From the NCBI GenBank assembly GCA_015680685.1, contig MNCI01016470.1, positions 691,850-755,849 on the forward strand: a DNA stretch of 64,000 nucleotides. Direction: 5' to 3'. The notes below the pieces were generated by a model, which was not told the DNA's origin, did not search any database, and worked only from the letters and a program-made list of their open reading frames with translations. Shown piece after piece: positions 20,703 through 33,400 of this stretch. The stretch's first letter is position 1. Every line of letters starts with the position of its first letter. Made by a program: the position numbers and the translations under genes. The DNA is from Gnetum montanum. Its lineage: Eukaryota > Streptophyta > Gnetopsida > Gnetales > Gnetaceae.

Positions 20703-23656
20703 TGTATTTTTTTGTTTTAAAGCCTGTTTAACCTACGTAAACACGTCAAGGAGGTTCCTCTCTCAGCTAGGTTGTTTTTTTCCCTTGTCTTCTTCCATTC
20801 TTCCCAAGAGACGAATCTCCCAAGATGGAGTGGTGTCCGTCGAGGGGTTGTTTCTTTTCTCGCCGAGAGGGGATGACTACATTTCTACACCTTTATCCTG
20901 TCTCTGAGGTACAGGCGAAGGCACAGACGCCAGGGGCCTGGGCTTAGGGAAGCCGAGCGTAGAGTAGTCTTTTGTAGTGTTGACAGATGTATCCTCTCAC
21001 TTTTGTTTGTTGGGTAGTGGTTGGCGGTTTTGGTTAGAGGTCTGCCCCTATGTGAGAGGAGCAGCCGGTGGTTTTGGCGCTCTGATGATGAAAGGCGGCC
21101 TATGCGTGGGCGCAGATGAGGCCACGGCTTGGCTACTACTACATGGCTAGATGGCCTTCTGAGAAGGTGCACGAATGATAAAAGGTGGCTGTGAGCTGTC
21201 ATTGGCTGTCGATGAAGGGCTTCCCCCTGTTGTGAGTTGGTAGGCACCCGTAAAACAAAAGGTTGTCTAGGTGGTGCCTTCCTATCACTGTCCGTTCTCA
21301 CCACACTAATTGTATAGGGTGCGTCGTTTGTATTCAACGGATCCCTATACACGTGCAATGCTTGGTTTTTCGGACGCACCGGACTATTGCCATCCAGTTT
21401 CAGATGACCCTCATCGATCATGCATTGAATGTCGTCCTTCAACGCCCAGCAGTAGTCTGTATCGTGACCACACAATTGGTGGTAGTCACAGAAACGGTCC
21501 AGCCTGAAAGATTTCAGAACTGGTGGTTCATTAGGCAGGGCTAAAGAAGGATTTTTCAGTAGTTCACAATGACGTTTGTGACGCTTCAGAGCTTCTTCGG
21601 ATACCCTTTTGGGTTGCATGTATCTTGCCCCTAACAATTGTTTCAACAGTTCTGAATGTTTTATAGGCAGGGCTGTATACTTTGAGCAATCTTTATGCTC
21701 AAAGTTTGGTTTTGGCTGGGGGGAGCCTTCAGGGGCAGTCGTGTCTTGGCTGGTGCCACTTGCACTGGTCGTAGTCTCAGGAGGCGCCATAGGTGCCTTT
21801 TTGTTCTTGTTCTTTGGGCCTTCAGCTAGCGCAGCTATTGTCGTTGTTGCCGCTTTACCTTTGTCCTTGCCCTTGTTGTGGACGTTCTTGTAGGCGACAT
21901 ACGCCGGGTCTTTGCTGGCCTCCGTAGAATCTTGGATGCTTCTAATTTGAGAGAAGGCCTGATGTAAGGAGTTGGGGGAAAGATAATACAGCTTTGAATT
22001 AATGAAGTCATTGACTGCTCCTTTGAAGATGGCCAATAAATGTGAATCCGCGATTGGCTCGCGGATTTCATTCAAAGTAGCATTCCAGCGCTGTATGAAC
22101 TTCTGGACTGGTTCGAGAGGATCTTGTTTCACTCCCATAAGTTGATCTAACGTGACTTCCTGCTTTAAGTTGTATTTAAAGCGAGTCATGAATTGTCTTA
22201 GAAGCTCTTCCAAGGTTGAGATGGAAGAGCGTGGGAGGGCCCGATACCAGTCTAGAGATTTCCCTGTCAATGACATAGTAAAGACGCGAATAATCGTGTG
22301 AGGCCACTGTTGCAGCAATAAGGATTCGGATCTAAACGTGACCAAGTGAGCGTTAGGATCCCCCTCCCCATTATACTTGGTAAAATGAGGCAAGGACATC
22401 CCTGTTGGCAACGACAACATAGGGACCGCTGAGCTGATAGGATCATCTTGGTAGAAGTCCATGATCTGTACCATGTCTGACCCAGCATCCTTAAGACGCC
22501 TAACCTCCTTGGTGAGGGTTTGAATAAGTAGAAAGGCTTGATCCAGACCTGTTGCTGGAGGTGCCTATGCAGGAGGAGCAGGGGGCTGACCTGGAAAAGC
22601 TGTGCCAGGCAATGGAAATGGTGGGATGGTTTGGTTGGTAGATGGTGGGGCGGGAATCCCTGCAGGCAGGGGGGCCTGTGAAGACCACCACCCACCAGTT
22701 TGGGAAGAGAGGTTAGTCGCCATCTGCTGTGCTGGATAAGGATGAGGATATTGCGGAACCATTTGTGGAATATGTGTTGCGGGTGCCACCGAGGGTTGCA
22801 CACCGTATACCGCAGACTGGTTGTGTTGTGCTGCAGGGTAAGTCCACTGACTCATGGTAGGCTGGTAGACAGGTATCTGTGGCTGCACAATGGCGGTGAT
22901 CTGTCAGGTTGGAGGGGGCGGCAGCGACAAAGTTTGGATCGGGCGAGTTGTGGACATGGTTTGGGGTTGGATCTGCGGGATGAAATCGAGCGCGGTGGTC
23001 GCTGGAACCACCAACGGAATGCTGAGTACACGCGGCAATGAAACTGCCCCCATGTTGTTGTGTGGTATTTGCATTTGCAGCCCAGATGGCTACGCGGTGG
23101 CTTGGGAAATGATAGGGAAATGCGTCTGTGTGTTCATGGCTGGGTCAAGAGGAGCGGCCTCTCCGTTGAAAGGAAAAAGGGGATTTATGTACGTGTGGGG
23201 GCTCATAGTATGGAACGAATGTTCACACTGGGCTACAAATTCATCCTCTTCCTCCTCCCCATTCTGGGGCCCCAACGTAGCCCGTGAAGCCTAGCCCTTG
23301 GCCATGACCAACTGTGTTATAATTTCATGTTGATGTTCGGCCAAGGGAATGATGTTATAAGCTGTTGGGGTGAAATCGTGACCTCCTCGATGGATCATCT
23401 CAAAGTTTCTTTTTGCCTTGATCTCGGCTCGGCTAAGGGCAAGCTTTGCCTGGGTCTTAACGCAGATGAAGTTGTATTCTTCAGGGGTCACGACCGTGAA
23501 AACAGGGTCTTTGCCCTGTAGTCTCAATGACCTACGCGATGGTCCCTGCGGTCCTGCTGCACTAAGAGCTGGTCTAGTGACAGCGATAGGATGCACAGAT
23601 GCGGTACCCACATTAGCGGCGACCATGGAGGTTGTGGTTGTGTATACGGAATCCAT
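20703..23656 (-). pseudogene. gag polyprotein of the Tat element
   Basis: One frame can be followed from ATG at 23656 to about 21240. It begins MDSVYTTTTSMVAANVG, passes a long Pro/Gln/Ala-rich region (22560-23280), then the capsid domain (MSLPHFTKYNGEGDPNAHL ... SLDWYRALP ... QFMTRFKYNL), and a zinc-binding knuckle (CDYHQLCGHDTDYC, about 21480). Four stops interrupt it: TAG after VMAKG (about 23288), TAG at about 23090, TGA at about 22888 and TAG at about 22565; each fits CAG-to-TAG or CGA-to-TGA. After 21240 an indel shifts the frame; the true frame shows PPFIIRAP-type motifs three times before the protease. Gag forms the particle and binds RNA. Confidence 0.85.
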
Positions 23657-23874
23657 TGATCAAGTGGATTAGTTGTGACAAATGACCGGATTTAATAAGT
23701 GGCTGACAAAAAGATTGCAAATAGGCTTTCTACCCTGTAGGATTCCAGAGGAATCGTTCCTGTGACCGATCTACACCACACGATTTGCCGTAAACTTCCC
23801 TAGAGGTATTACGTTTACGGTTTTGGGTATAAATCGCTAACAGGGCTACCCGAAAAATACGGATCGGAGCCTAG
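23657..23874 (-). other. 5' leader of the Tat element
   Basis: About 220 bp between primer-binding site and gag ATG. No ORF or repeat is recognised. It would contain the packaging signal, which I cannot identify. Confidence 0.5.
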
Positions 23875-23892
23875 GCCCTCCTTCTAGCGCCA
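23875..23892 (-). other. primer-binding site of the Tat element
   Basis: On the minus strand TGGCGCTAGAAGGAGGG starts six bases inside the 5' LTR. The TGG start pairs with the CCA end of a tRNA. The same sequence with one change (TGGCACTAGAAGGAGGG), at the same six-base distance, is the primer site of the element at 48391-52173. I cannot assign the tRNA species from memory with confidence. Confidence 0.8.
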
Positions 23893-23898
23893 GAAAAC

Positions 23899-25520
23899 TG
23901 TAACGACAGAAAATGTCGATAGCTGGAAAATACCAAACAAAATCCCGTGTACACAGTTTTAACCACGGATCCGCGTGAGGGCTATGCTTGAAAAACGAAT
24001 CCACGGTGCCCTGAACGGTCTTGTCGATCAGACAGGGACTTACTAATCAATAAACCGATGAAGATTACAAATATTTCATAGAAGGATCTGATTTGGCGAG
24101 TCGCGAAATGAGAGAAAAGCGATGTAGATGAATGGTAACGATGATGATAGCGTTAACTCGACAACAGGAATCAGACATGAGAGAAACGCGTGATTACAAG
24201 ATCTATAGTTTGACCCGGGAAAATAAGTATTTTGTATATTCAAGTTACACTGGGGAGACCCCGATTGTTTTGTATGAAGCAAATACAAAGCAACAAGAAA
24301 CAAGTAAACTGTCTGAGTAGGAGTGCAGAATAGAATCTGATCTACCTTGTAGGCCGGAGAAGGGATGCAAGGAAGGTCAAGTTCTAACGTCTATCAATCA
24401 ACTATTTCTGATTGATCAGAACTCACAAACCACACCAGATGATCTCTGGATCTCTAATCTGCTCCTTTTGCCTTAGGTAGTCTTTGCTCGGAACTACCGA
24501 TGATCAACAATGGAGAAAGTTGTGTCTTCGCCAAAGGGGTAATCGCTCTTACTGCCAATGCTCAAGCCAAATGTCTCCTGTCTCTTTGGGAAAGCTAGTG
24601 CTGCCAAGGTGGTTGCCAGAAAAATGCTGCTCTTTCTCTCTATCTCGGTGGTTTCCCTGTCTCTGTGTGTCTATTGTTCTCTTTGAGTTGTCCTCTACTC
24701 TTTTCTTTGCCAACTAGGATATTTATAGGTCTGACGATATGTGGAGAAGGCACAGCTGTGATGACACGTGTTTCAAACTTTTCGGAAGATTGTTGACTTG
24801 ACCACCCTTGTGTTGAAATCCGTGGCTACGCACAATACGCGCATCTGCGTATCATGCGTATGAGTGAAAAATGTGGGTCGGGCATGTCTCAGTTGATTTT
24901 GGGCTACATTACGCTCGTACTCATTGCGTCGCGTACAAGAGCGTAATAAAGCATGAAGACAATAGATTCAAACTGCTTTACGCTCGTTTACGCCGCCGTG
25001 CGTAGTGAAGTGTAAGCAATGATTATTTTAACGATGACTTACGCTGACACACGCTGCATTGCGTAAAGGGCGTAAGGCGGCCAATATGTAAAAAAGAAAA
25101 GCGCTGACCTATTGTGTGTCGTTGGTCTCTCTTTGACTTTTTTGATGCTCATTACGCTACCGTGCGTACAGAGCGTAGACTCGGCCTTGGACAAAAGACT
25201 TAGCCAAAATATACGAGAAGTCGCATATTACGCTGCTTAGGCCTTAGGCTTTGCCAAAGCTGCTGAAGTAAGCTTCCTTTGAATGTCGGACTATGTTACG
25301 CAAAGCGTCATTACGCTATGTTGCATGCTATAGCGTAAATAATGGAAAACATAGTAAGATAAGAAATCTGCAAAGGGAAGCCAAAGTCTTGATGCCGCAT
25401 GCCTCCTTGCCTTGCCTTGCCTTGTTCTTCTTTCTGGAATTCTGTGGAATTCTGTCATGTATTCTTGCCCGAAACGCGAATCTTTGCCTAAGGCCGACTC
25501 GCAATTTTCACGGTGTTTCA
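23899..25520 (-). repeat. 5' LTR of the Tat element
   Basis: 1622 bp, TGTAACGACAG to GGTGTTTCA on the plus strand; the ends are inverted TG...CA. The pair differs by about 9 percent in its first 200 bp and about 3 percent later, nearly all transitions. On the minus strand it is followed by the primer-binding site, which fixes it as the 5' LTR. Confidence 0.92.
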
Positions 25521-25525
25521 CTTAC
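25521..25525. repeat. target site duplication CTTAC (right) of the Tat element
   Basis: Exact copy of 8170-8174. The flanking DNA beyond it resumes the ORF3 region of the D-E element. Confidence 0.9.
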
Positions 25526-26268
25526 ACTTGTAGTTCCTCTACCTCTCTTTGGGGCAATTGTCCTATAGTAAGAGTGTCTTGATGAATGTTGAATGATTAA
25601 GCTTCCTTCTCATCATGTTTCAATTCTTGTCCTTTGGTTTGACCTCTTCTATGGCCTCTTGGTCATTTTCTTGTCCCTTGTGAAGGTCCTCCTTATGCTT
25701 CTCCTCTTCTTAGGATCATCTAAAATCATTAAGGATTCAGAATTACTAAGGTATTTCCATGTATTCTTAATAGTTTCATACCTTACTTGTACCCTTAGTT
25801 TCATTCAATTCTTAGTTCATGATTGCAAAGTTAGGAAAATTTTTGCAAAAAAAAAAGGGTAACCCCATAAGTGTTAATCTTTTTATAACCCTTCATAGTT
25901 GTCTAATTTGTTCTTATGTAGAGCTCATGATGATGGTTATGGTTCCTTCATAACATTATTTGAGTGTTTTGGCATTAGTATGATTAATTGTTCCTTAAAA
26001 ATTTCAAATTTCACTTCATACTTACCCTTAAAGTACCTTCCAAGCATTATATTTTTTTGAAAAATTGGCTCAAATTGTTCTCACTAGCACCTCCAATAAC
26101 TAAGATGAGCATTCCATGATCAAATAAGTTTAAAAAACATAAAAATAAAAGTAATAATGATCAATTTATGGCTTGGGAAAGTTAGGAGGTCAAAGCTTAG
26201 ATCAAAGAAGAAAATTTAAAAAATCTTCCTCTGATCAAATGAGAAATGGTAAAAATTTCAACTAAGTC
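25526..26268 (-). pseudogene. D-E element: continuation of ORF3 region, then AT-rich spacer
   Basis: This stretch lies between the Tat and A-B insertions. By order it corresponds to 30100-30400 of the A-B element, the 5' end of ORF3 on the minus strand; the pyrimidine-rich CTTGTCC...CTTCTATGG style is shared but alignment is weak. From about 25780 on it is AT-rich and non-coding, with a run of A at 25849-25857. No other gene is seen. Confidence 0.35.
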
Positions 26269-26273
26269 TTTAC
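26269..26273. repeat. target site duplication TTTAC (left) of the A-B element
   Basis: TTTAC precedes LTR A; CTTAC (42238-42242) follows LTR B. They differ by one C/T transition, acceptable for elements of this age. Confidence 0.6.
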
Positions 26274-27177
26274 TAATGAGTGGCAAGTACCCCTACACTC
26301 AACCATACAAATCACTAAGCATTCATCCATGATCCAATCAAATTCCATGGACTCTATGTCCTCTAGTATAGTAGCCTAATTGAAATGAACTTGCCCTAAC
26401 AGTCATTCATTATCTTACCAATTACACTTCTAATGTACAAAGATATGGTTAAGTGTAATCAAGGCATATGATTTTTATTATTTTATGTTTTATGTTCATG
26501 GTGCTTTAAAATAGACAAATGAAGTAATTTAATAGCAAATTTAATCTAATCTAGTTAATTAATATCTAAATAATCCTAACATAAGTATCCAATCCCACTC
26601 TTTGTACACATCCTAAATGCATACAACATTACTAGGCTACCAAGCATTAAGCACTGCTAGGATTACCAAGTGCTATATGTTATGCTCGAAGCAGTCATAC
26701 TAATGTATTTAATCTATTTGACTTAATTACTTAACTAATCAATTAAATTCTAGTTTATCTTAATTAATTACATAATGAAAGAAAATAGTAAATGTAAAAA
26801 TAAATCATTAATCTATTCCAAGTGTGACAAGGTTTGATCAAAAGGCTCATCTTTGTTGCTATTCACACGAGTGTGCTTAGGTACATCAGTGCTCAAATAA
26901 AGATCTATACACTTTTTGACACCTATTGTGGACACTCAAAGAAATATTCTAACTCTCAAATGAAAAAATTTCAAGAGCTCTACCATAACTATGACTTGAC
27001 CTCCCCTAAACATACCCGGTGAGCGCATACTTATAGACTTTATTGTGGAGCTACATCAATGGGGCCCCATAAACACAGCAATCGCTATGTCAATGTTGTC
27101 CCATTGATAGGGAAACACCATATAGATAAGGTCACGTCAATGAGGGTCCATCAATGCGACACTTTGATACTTCATCA
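26274..27177 (-). repeat. LTR A, 3' LTR of the A-B element
   Basis: 904 bp, TAATGAGTGGCAAG (TG mutated to TA) to ACTTCATCA on the plus strand. The internal side shows the conserved block with TTGTCCTTGAGTTC (27195-27215), the polypurine tract region. TATA-like CATACTTATA is near 27027. U3 motifs of the CATCAATGGGGCC type follow it. Confidence 0.75.
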
Positions 27178-30100
27178 TACCACCATAACTAAATGAATTC
27201 TTGTCCTTGAGTTCCTTTACAAAATTGGGAAGGCATGGGATTATTGACTGACTCTTGACATAACAAACTAATAAAACAATACTAAGTGCCCAAGTATACA
27301 AATCAACACATTACAAAAATGCTAGTGTTCATGACACAAACTTGAATACCATGATATGACTACTCATAATTGGATAACACATCCTCTGATAGCATGAAGG
27401 TGGTTTAGAAGATCAAACAATCATAGGTGATGGAGGCACCTGAGGTTCTAAAGGACCTTTCCCAACTTTGAGTGCATGTGGTGGCTGAGGTAGTTGTGGT
27501 TGTCTTGCTATGGTTGCTACCTCTAATGGAAGGTGAAATGTGTCTAGTAATACCTTCATATTCTCCTCCTTGCTCTAGGGATCATTCATAGTGCATGCGG
27601 CATCACCAATGTGGGTTGGAATAGGGATATTGCATGGATAGGCCATTACTAGGAATAGCTCCTTGATGTTGATGGACCAAGTAGCAAATTGTTTGTGTTC
27701 GACATCGAACACCTTCACTGCATTTTGTAGCTCCTAGTAGTCATTCATCCTTTTGCCTAGGTTCTGAGTAACAAATCTCTAATTAGTGTATTTGCCCTTG
27801 AGAACTTTGAGTTTAACAATTTCCACCATAAGCTTTTTCTTGGTGTCCTTGTGATGCTTAAACTCGGCCTCATAAAATAATTACTAGCTAAACACTTAAT
27901 TTTCTAATTCTAACCATGGTTTTCTGGTAGTCAACATAGACAAGTCTACATACTAAAGATTAGCAAGCTTCATATATTCCGTCATTTCCTCTATCTACAC
28001 CTCCTTCAACCAAAGTTTTGCTTTATTGTACTGATCAATTCCATCAATGATGGATTGTCATAATTTGTGTCCATGTTGGAGTTGTTGGAGGGTCTTATTC
28101 ATTTTTTTCTTTACCACTTGAATATGTTTCTCATTTACTTCTTTCTACATGCTGACATTGTCTCTATAGTGATCCTTGACTCTGTCAATTTTGAGAACCT
28201 CTTATTTCTAAGCAACTACCTCTATTGTAGTCTTTTGATAAAGGGCACGTACCTCCTTCATGGAGAGGTTTTTGTTCATAGTTGTCAATATCCTTAACTC
28301 TATGTTTTCTTTGGCTAGTTTCTCCTGCTATTGATGGATAAAATTGGTCAACTGTTGTTTATGTGCACCAACATTTCATAGGAAATGATTTTCTATAGTT
28401 AGCTATACATTCTCTTGGTGAGTTAGTACCAAGGCTTTCTTAATCTTGTGTTGGATGGACTCTACAAGGATTGATATAACATTGCCATCTCCATTTCACC
28501 CTCAACCCCTTTTAACCTAGTGTGAAGTTATTCATGAGCTTCATCTCTTGTCAATGTTGGGTTGAGAAATGAAAGGTTAGCAATTTGGGCTCTTAATTTA
28601 GTAGCTTTGGTAGCCAAGCATTCATTCAGCTCCTTAGTTTTTTGGAGTTACCCTTTCAAAATAATTTTCTTCCCCTTTTCCTTTAGTTTCTTTTATAGGG
28701 TTGTAGTTATACTATCCAAAAAATCAAAGACATCTAAAAGTGGTTGCCCAATTTTCACTAATCGATCCAACAGTTGTTCATGTTGTGCTATGCATAATTT
28801 GCTGCTTATGATTCTTGTGGACATCAACACATCTTTAAGTGTAATGATGTCTAGTACAGATGTTGCAAGTGCATTAAGTATTTCAACAATTCTATCAACA
28901 ACCACATCTACTATTGTTTCTTGCCCTTGGTGCTACATCACTAATACTATTTCCCCCTCACCCTCCTCCAAGTGCACCAAGAAGGTCGTGGCATTTCCAG
29001 AAATCTCTAGGAGTGGCTATTGTTCTAAGAGAGATATCATTACCTCTTTGGGTCTAGGATTTGACCTCATGGACAACTACATTTTTTGGGTAAAGATAAT
29101 GGATCCACTTGCTTCGATCAGGCTAACTATATGGGCCATCTCATTTAGGTGACTCATTGTTGGTCGATACACAAATGGGTCTCCATCACTCATGCCTACT
29201 CATTTCTCTTACTCATTCAAAAGCCATTCACATTACTCACACAACCATTAGAGTGTCGCAGTGATGTCTAGCACAAATTTTTAAGTGGTAGGTAAAAGGG
29301 ATGGCTACTAATCCTCTTCTTAAATGGTTTGTTGTAGGAATTTTGTCCTTCATCATCTTCATCCAATTAGCAGTTGGAGCACATCAGACAGCATCATTCA
29401 TGTAGTGAACTATTCCTCCCCTTCAACATAGTTTTTTGATGACACATAGAAAGGGGAGTGTCTTCCTTCCACATTCATTCTCCTTAAACTTCTTCTCTAT
29501 CTTCAAATAGATCAACTATGGAAGGTTGATGGGGAATCTCCCACTTAGAGTGGCATATGCATGGGTAAAAAAATAGTGATCTTGTTGGGCCTCATTGTGG
29601 GGCTTAGCTGAAAGGTTGTAATATTGTAGTGGATTCTCTCTACTAGTGTGAGCACACTGCACTCGTTGTGGTTGACACCATAGCACCACCAAACCCATTC
29701 CATTTTTTATGTTGGGGTCAACCTACATCAAAATCTCGACCAAATTTGCTCTAATTTCAAGCAACCCAAGCACATCTATAATGGCCTATACCGAGTAGAA
29801 CACTAAAATGTCCTTGATTTTGACCATTGAACTAGCCTTCCTATTGTTTCAAAAAAAGAACATCCCTCCCATATTGGAAGTTATAATTGTCCACATGGGA
29901 GAGGTCTTCAGTTGTTCCTATACCTCTTTAGGTGCTTACTCCAAGAAAGAGCTAAATTTTAACTCCTAGAGCAGTATCTTTTGAACCTCTCTTAACCTAA
30001 TTTGATTTAGGTAGGCCTCCATCAAGGTCACCTCAAGGTTTTCTTGTTGAGCTACTGTCTCATCTTGGTGGAAATGTTCTATTACTACTGCTGGTTCTGG

Positions 30101-30270
30101 AATCTAACAAATAGATTCAACTTCATCCTCTTCCCTAAGAGGTCATGTAGCATGCATTGTAGTTGGTTCTTTCTAGGCCTATCCTTGGCCCCTTCCTGTT
30201 CTTGGCCATTTCTTCCTTGGTTGATATGGTCTTCCTTCCTACATGTGTTTTCCTTTCGATGTCACCTATA
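27178..30270 (-). pseudogene. third ORF (coiled-coil protein) of the A-B element
   Basis: Minus-strand decayed coding region about 3 kb long. The block LTLVERIHYNITTFQLSPT (29590-29690) matches 7640-7790 of the D-E element. At 28693-28905 an open helical stretch reads RIVEILNALATSVLDIITLK and on to a Leu-rich end, matching HVMTTLFNILSDVL in D-E; this looks like coiled coil. Stops break the rest. In Athila elements the extra ORF after pol has been called env-like; here the visible part is helical rather than membrane-like, so I describe it only as ORF3. Element C lacks it. Confidence 0.5.
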
Positions 30271-30410
30271 GTCATAATACATTCGTAAATTAATAGATAT
30301 AATATGTAACTTTGAATATTTGAATACCTTTTCTCATCAATTAGTTACACTTGGCTACGATTGGACCATGGTAGATTGATTATTTTATTCTTATTTTATT
30401 AATTAAATTT
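30271..30410. other. conserved spacer left of the foreign patch
   Basis: Aligns with 58440-58545 of element C, sharing GTTACACTTGGCTA and the following GATTGAT/GATGAATTTATTCTT. It marks the point up to which the A-B element is collinear with element C before the patch at 30411-33420. Confidence 0.5.
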
Positions 30411-33400
30411 TATTATTGTTGGCACATTTGGCCATTCCATGGAATAGTTGGAAAATTTTATTAAAAATTGGAAGAATCTATGGTTGTAAATTTAGAAGTA
30501 AATTACAGCTTTAATGTTGTGGGTTGATGGATGTTTTTGGAGGATTAATCCACTGGTAAACAATTTGATGTTGAAGCCTTCTGGATACAAAATGAAAGTG
30601 CTGGATTATTCCTTTATTAAAGATTGGAAGATAATACTATAGCAAGGAAGGAATTATATTATTTACATGAAAAGCACTAAGTTGAAGATCTCGGCTGTTA
30701 AACTCGGTTGTATCCTTTGGCCTTAATACAATGTTTGAAACTCCTTGCAAATCAAAAAATAAAACAAAAATCAGCAGCGCCTCTATCGTCATGAAGATTA
30801 TACAGTGATGAGAGTGGAGGAAGAGGAGACTACAGTTGGACCAACGTTCTAACACCGTATACCTGCTGATCGCAGCAATGGCGGGGAAGCAAACACCATA
30901 GGAAAACGATAATATCAGTGGAGCTGCAGTTGCAGGTGAAGGCGAAGGAAAATCACGGTGCTCCTAGAAAATCATGCCACAGTAAATATTCAAAACCTCC
31001 CACCACATGACATTCATCCTAGCATAGACGGGCATGGCAAAAACTGCCATCAAGATGGGCATAACCAAGTCCCTGGGACATGAAACATCTTTGCCATAAA
31101 CGCAAGATATGTTAAAAAAAATCGGAACCCTCTCCACACAATATACGGAGAAAGAAGTCACGTTTTGTTGGAGCCCCGATTTTATTTTTTTTACAGGCCG
31201 TAGCGGTTTCAGTTGTGTGGGCAGCAACGGTTCTGAAGGTTCTTGCGGTTTCGGTGGATGCAGATCCACAATACATTCACCCTTGGTTCTACGATCAATG
31301 ACAATGACGGTGACGATTCAAGAAAAAATTTAAAAATGTAGGAAGCCCTAAGCCAATTTGGGGCAAAACAAAAATCCCAGATGTAGCGGCAAAGCCTTCT
31401 CCAGCGGTGGCAGTTGGTTACGATTTTGTAGGGCCTTATTGTGCGGTGGCAGTTCAAACATATGGTTTCAGTTGATACAACACTTTGTATCTTGGTTAGA
31501 ACATGTGTCGGTTCTTGCAGGTTTTGTGCAGAGAAAGAAGAAAATGAACCAGCCGATTATGCCTGTTGTTTTGGAACTGTTGCTGATTATCCACGTGATT
31601 TACCAGGGAAGACGAAGAAGAATTATTTTAATCCATTAACTCTGCCGCTTTCACCAAGATGTATGTAAAATTATTTTATTACTACCACTTGTTTATAACT
31701 TAAGCATCGGGTGGTTAAAATATCTAACAAATTAATCAACATATATACATACATATAGATATAATAACCATTAATGAAGTACCTATAGTGTGAAGCCCTA
31801 GTTTAGAAAACTTGCCTTTAATTATCCCAAGTCATGAAATATTATTTTAAAACATTATTATATATAATTTACTACCCATAAAAATATTTGCAATATTGAT
31901 GTTAAAATATTTAAAATATTTATTTGTAATATCACATTACATTTAATATAAATATTAATGTTAGCATAAATTTCTCCTAATTCTATGTATAACTTCCTAA
32001 CTCCCTAACTACATAACTTCCTCCTAACTTGTTGGGCAAGTAATCTTNNNNNNNNNNNNNNNNNNNNNNNNNNNNNNNNNNNNNNNNNNNNNNNNNNNNN
32101 NNNNNNNNNNNNNNNNNNNNNNNGTCTGATACATCACACTTTTGAGAAGACATTGGGATCACACTTGGGCTCTCACTTGGAGACACACTTGGGGTCTTGA
32201 GAAGAGCTTTGTAAAAAATAAATTGTGAACAATTGCTTGTAAGATGGCTTGTTAGAGTAAAGATTTCAGCCTCTTTGTCATGGTCTTATGAGTTATGTAT
32301 TTTATTTTTTGTTTTGTTTAAATTGCTTAGCTAGTGGTTTTGATAGTATCATCCTTGGCAAGTAATTTTGGGATTTTTAGATTTCTCGTACTATTCTTGT
32401 TGCTTGATAGAAATTTCTATTAAAATTTTGCCATAGAAGCGCTTGTGTTTATAAGCCTTAAGAGCATTTTAGTAGTAAATTTTGTTATTGTGCAACGTAT
32501 AGGAACTGCTATTGGGATTGTTGTAAGAGAGCCTCTGTTTGTAGTCACACCGTTGAACAATTCAGTAGTCAAGAGGGTTTAGAAAATATTTGGTATTTTG
32601 ATGGGACCAAAATAGCTTATTTTTATCTTTAAAGTGAATTTTCATGGTATTTCAATCAGAAATTGTCAAGTCTTTCAAAGGTTCTATTTGAATGCAATCG
32701 TTGACATCTATTATCTAGTCAAAATGGAGTCTCATACGTGATAGTTTACGCAGCAATTTTTGGTAGCATAGTAGGATTGTCTTGAAAAAATTGCTTGTTT
32801 GAGCCTTGGAAGTNAAAAATTAGGAGTAGATTGCGGAGTTGTGCTCAAATTTTTTTGCAAAATTTTATTTGTTACAAGTAGGTATTATAAGGACCGCGTA
32901 GACTAGGCAGTTGAACAAAATAGGAAATTTTCAACAACTCACAGTGCTTGGCAAAGTTGGCTGAATCTCTTTAAAGTAAGTCATTTGTAGTTTACACAGC
33001 GCAATCGTTACATTTCTCACAACCGCACGCCACAACAGCACACACACATATTCACATTAACTACTAATTTTATTTGGAGGTATCTGGGCCTTGGTGTTGC
33101 TAGAGACCAGCAGGCACCTAAATCCTGTTCAAGGACACTCGTTGGCGGTCGCGTCCCAAACGGTCGCCAACAATTATAATTTTCATCAGAGCTTAAAGGG
33201 TTTAACCTTTGTAATTTGATGTCTAAATGTTAATTTCCTAGTTAAACCTTTGTGGGAGTTAGAAAATTGGCAAAAAAAATTTCTATCAAAAATTACACAT
33301 TTGTCACTCCCATGACTAAGAGTTTACCTCTAAAAGCTACATGGTTGAAGAATAGAGTGATTTGGATAAACAATTAGGAAGTTATGGGCTCTGAAATGTT

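Larger units (their letters stand above)
8175..25520 (-). mobile_element. complete Tat-lineage Ty3/gypsy LTR retrotransposon, 17.3 kb
   Basis: Two 1.62-kb LTRs, a perfect CTTAC duplication, a primer-binding site and a polypurine tract bound the element. Minus-strand order is gag, protease, a 5-kb spacer, RT, RNase H, a second archaeal-type RNase H (aRNH), integrase, a repeat array and the 3' LTR. The aRNH plus gypsy pol order is diagnostic of the Tat clade (Ogre, Retand, TatI-III). The spacer carries an antisense multi-exon gene. Coding frames are broken by many TAG/TGA codons and at least two frameshifts, so the copy is dead. The LTRs differ by about 5 percent by eye, mostly transitions. It inserted into ORF3 of the D-E element. 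Confidence 0.92.

Noticed and set aside
23060-23294. Plus-strand frames over the gag N-terminal region
   Set aside because: They are shadows of the minus-strand Pro/Gln-rich gag region, which stays in one frame over 2 kb apart from point stops.
28562-29152. Plus-strand frame of 196 codons in the A-B element
   Set aside because: It is antisense to the ORF3 coiled-coil region, whose minus-strand reading is conserved in the D-E element; the plus reading is Ser/Thr-rich noise.
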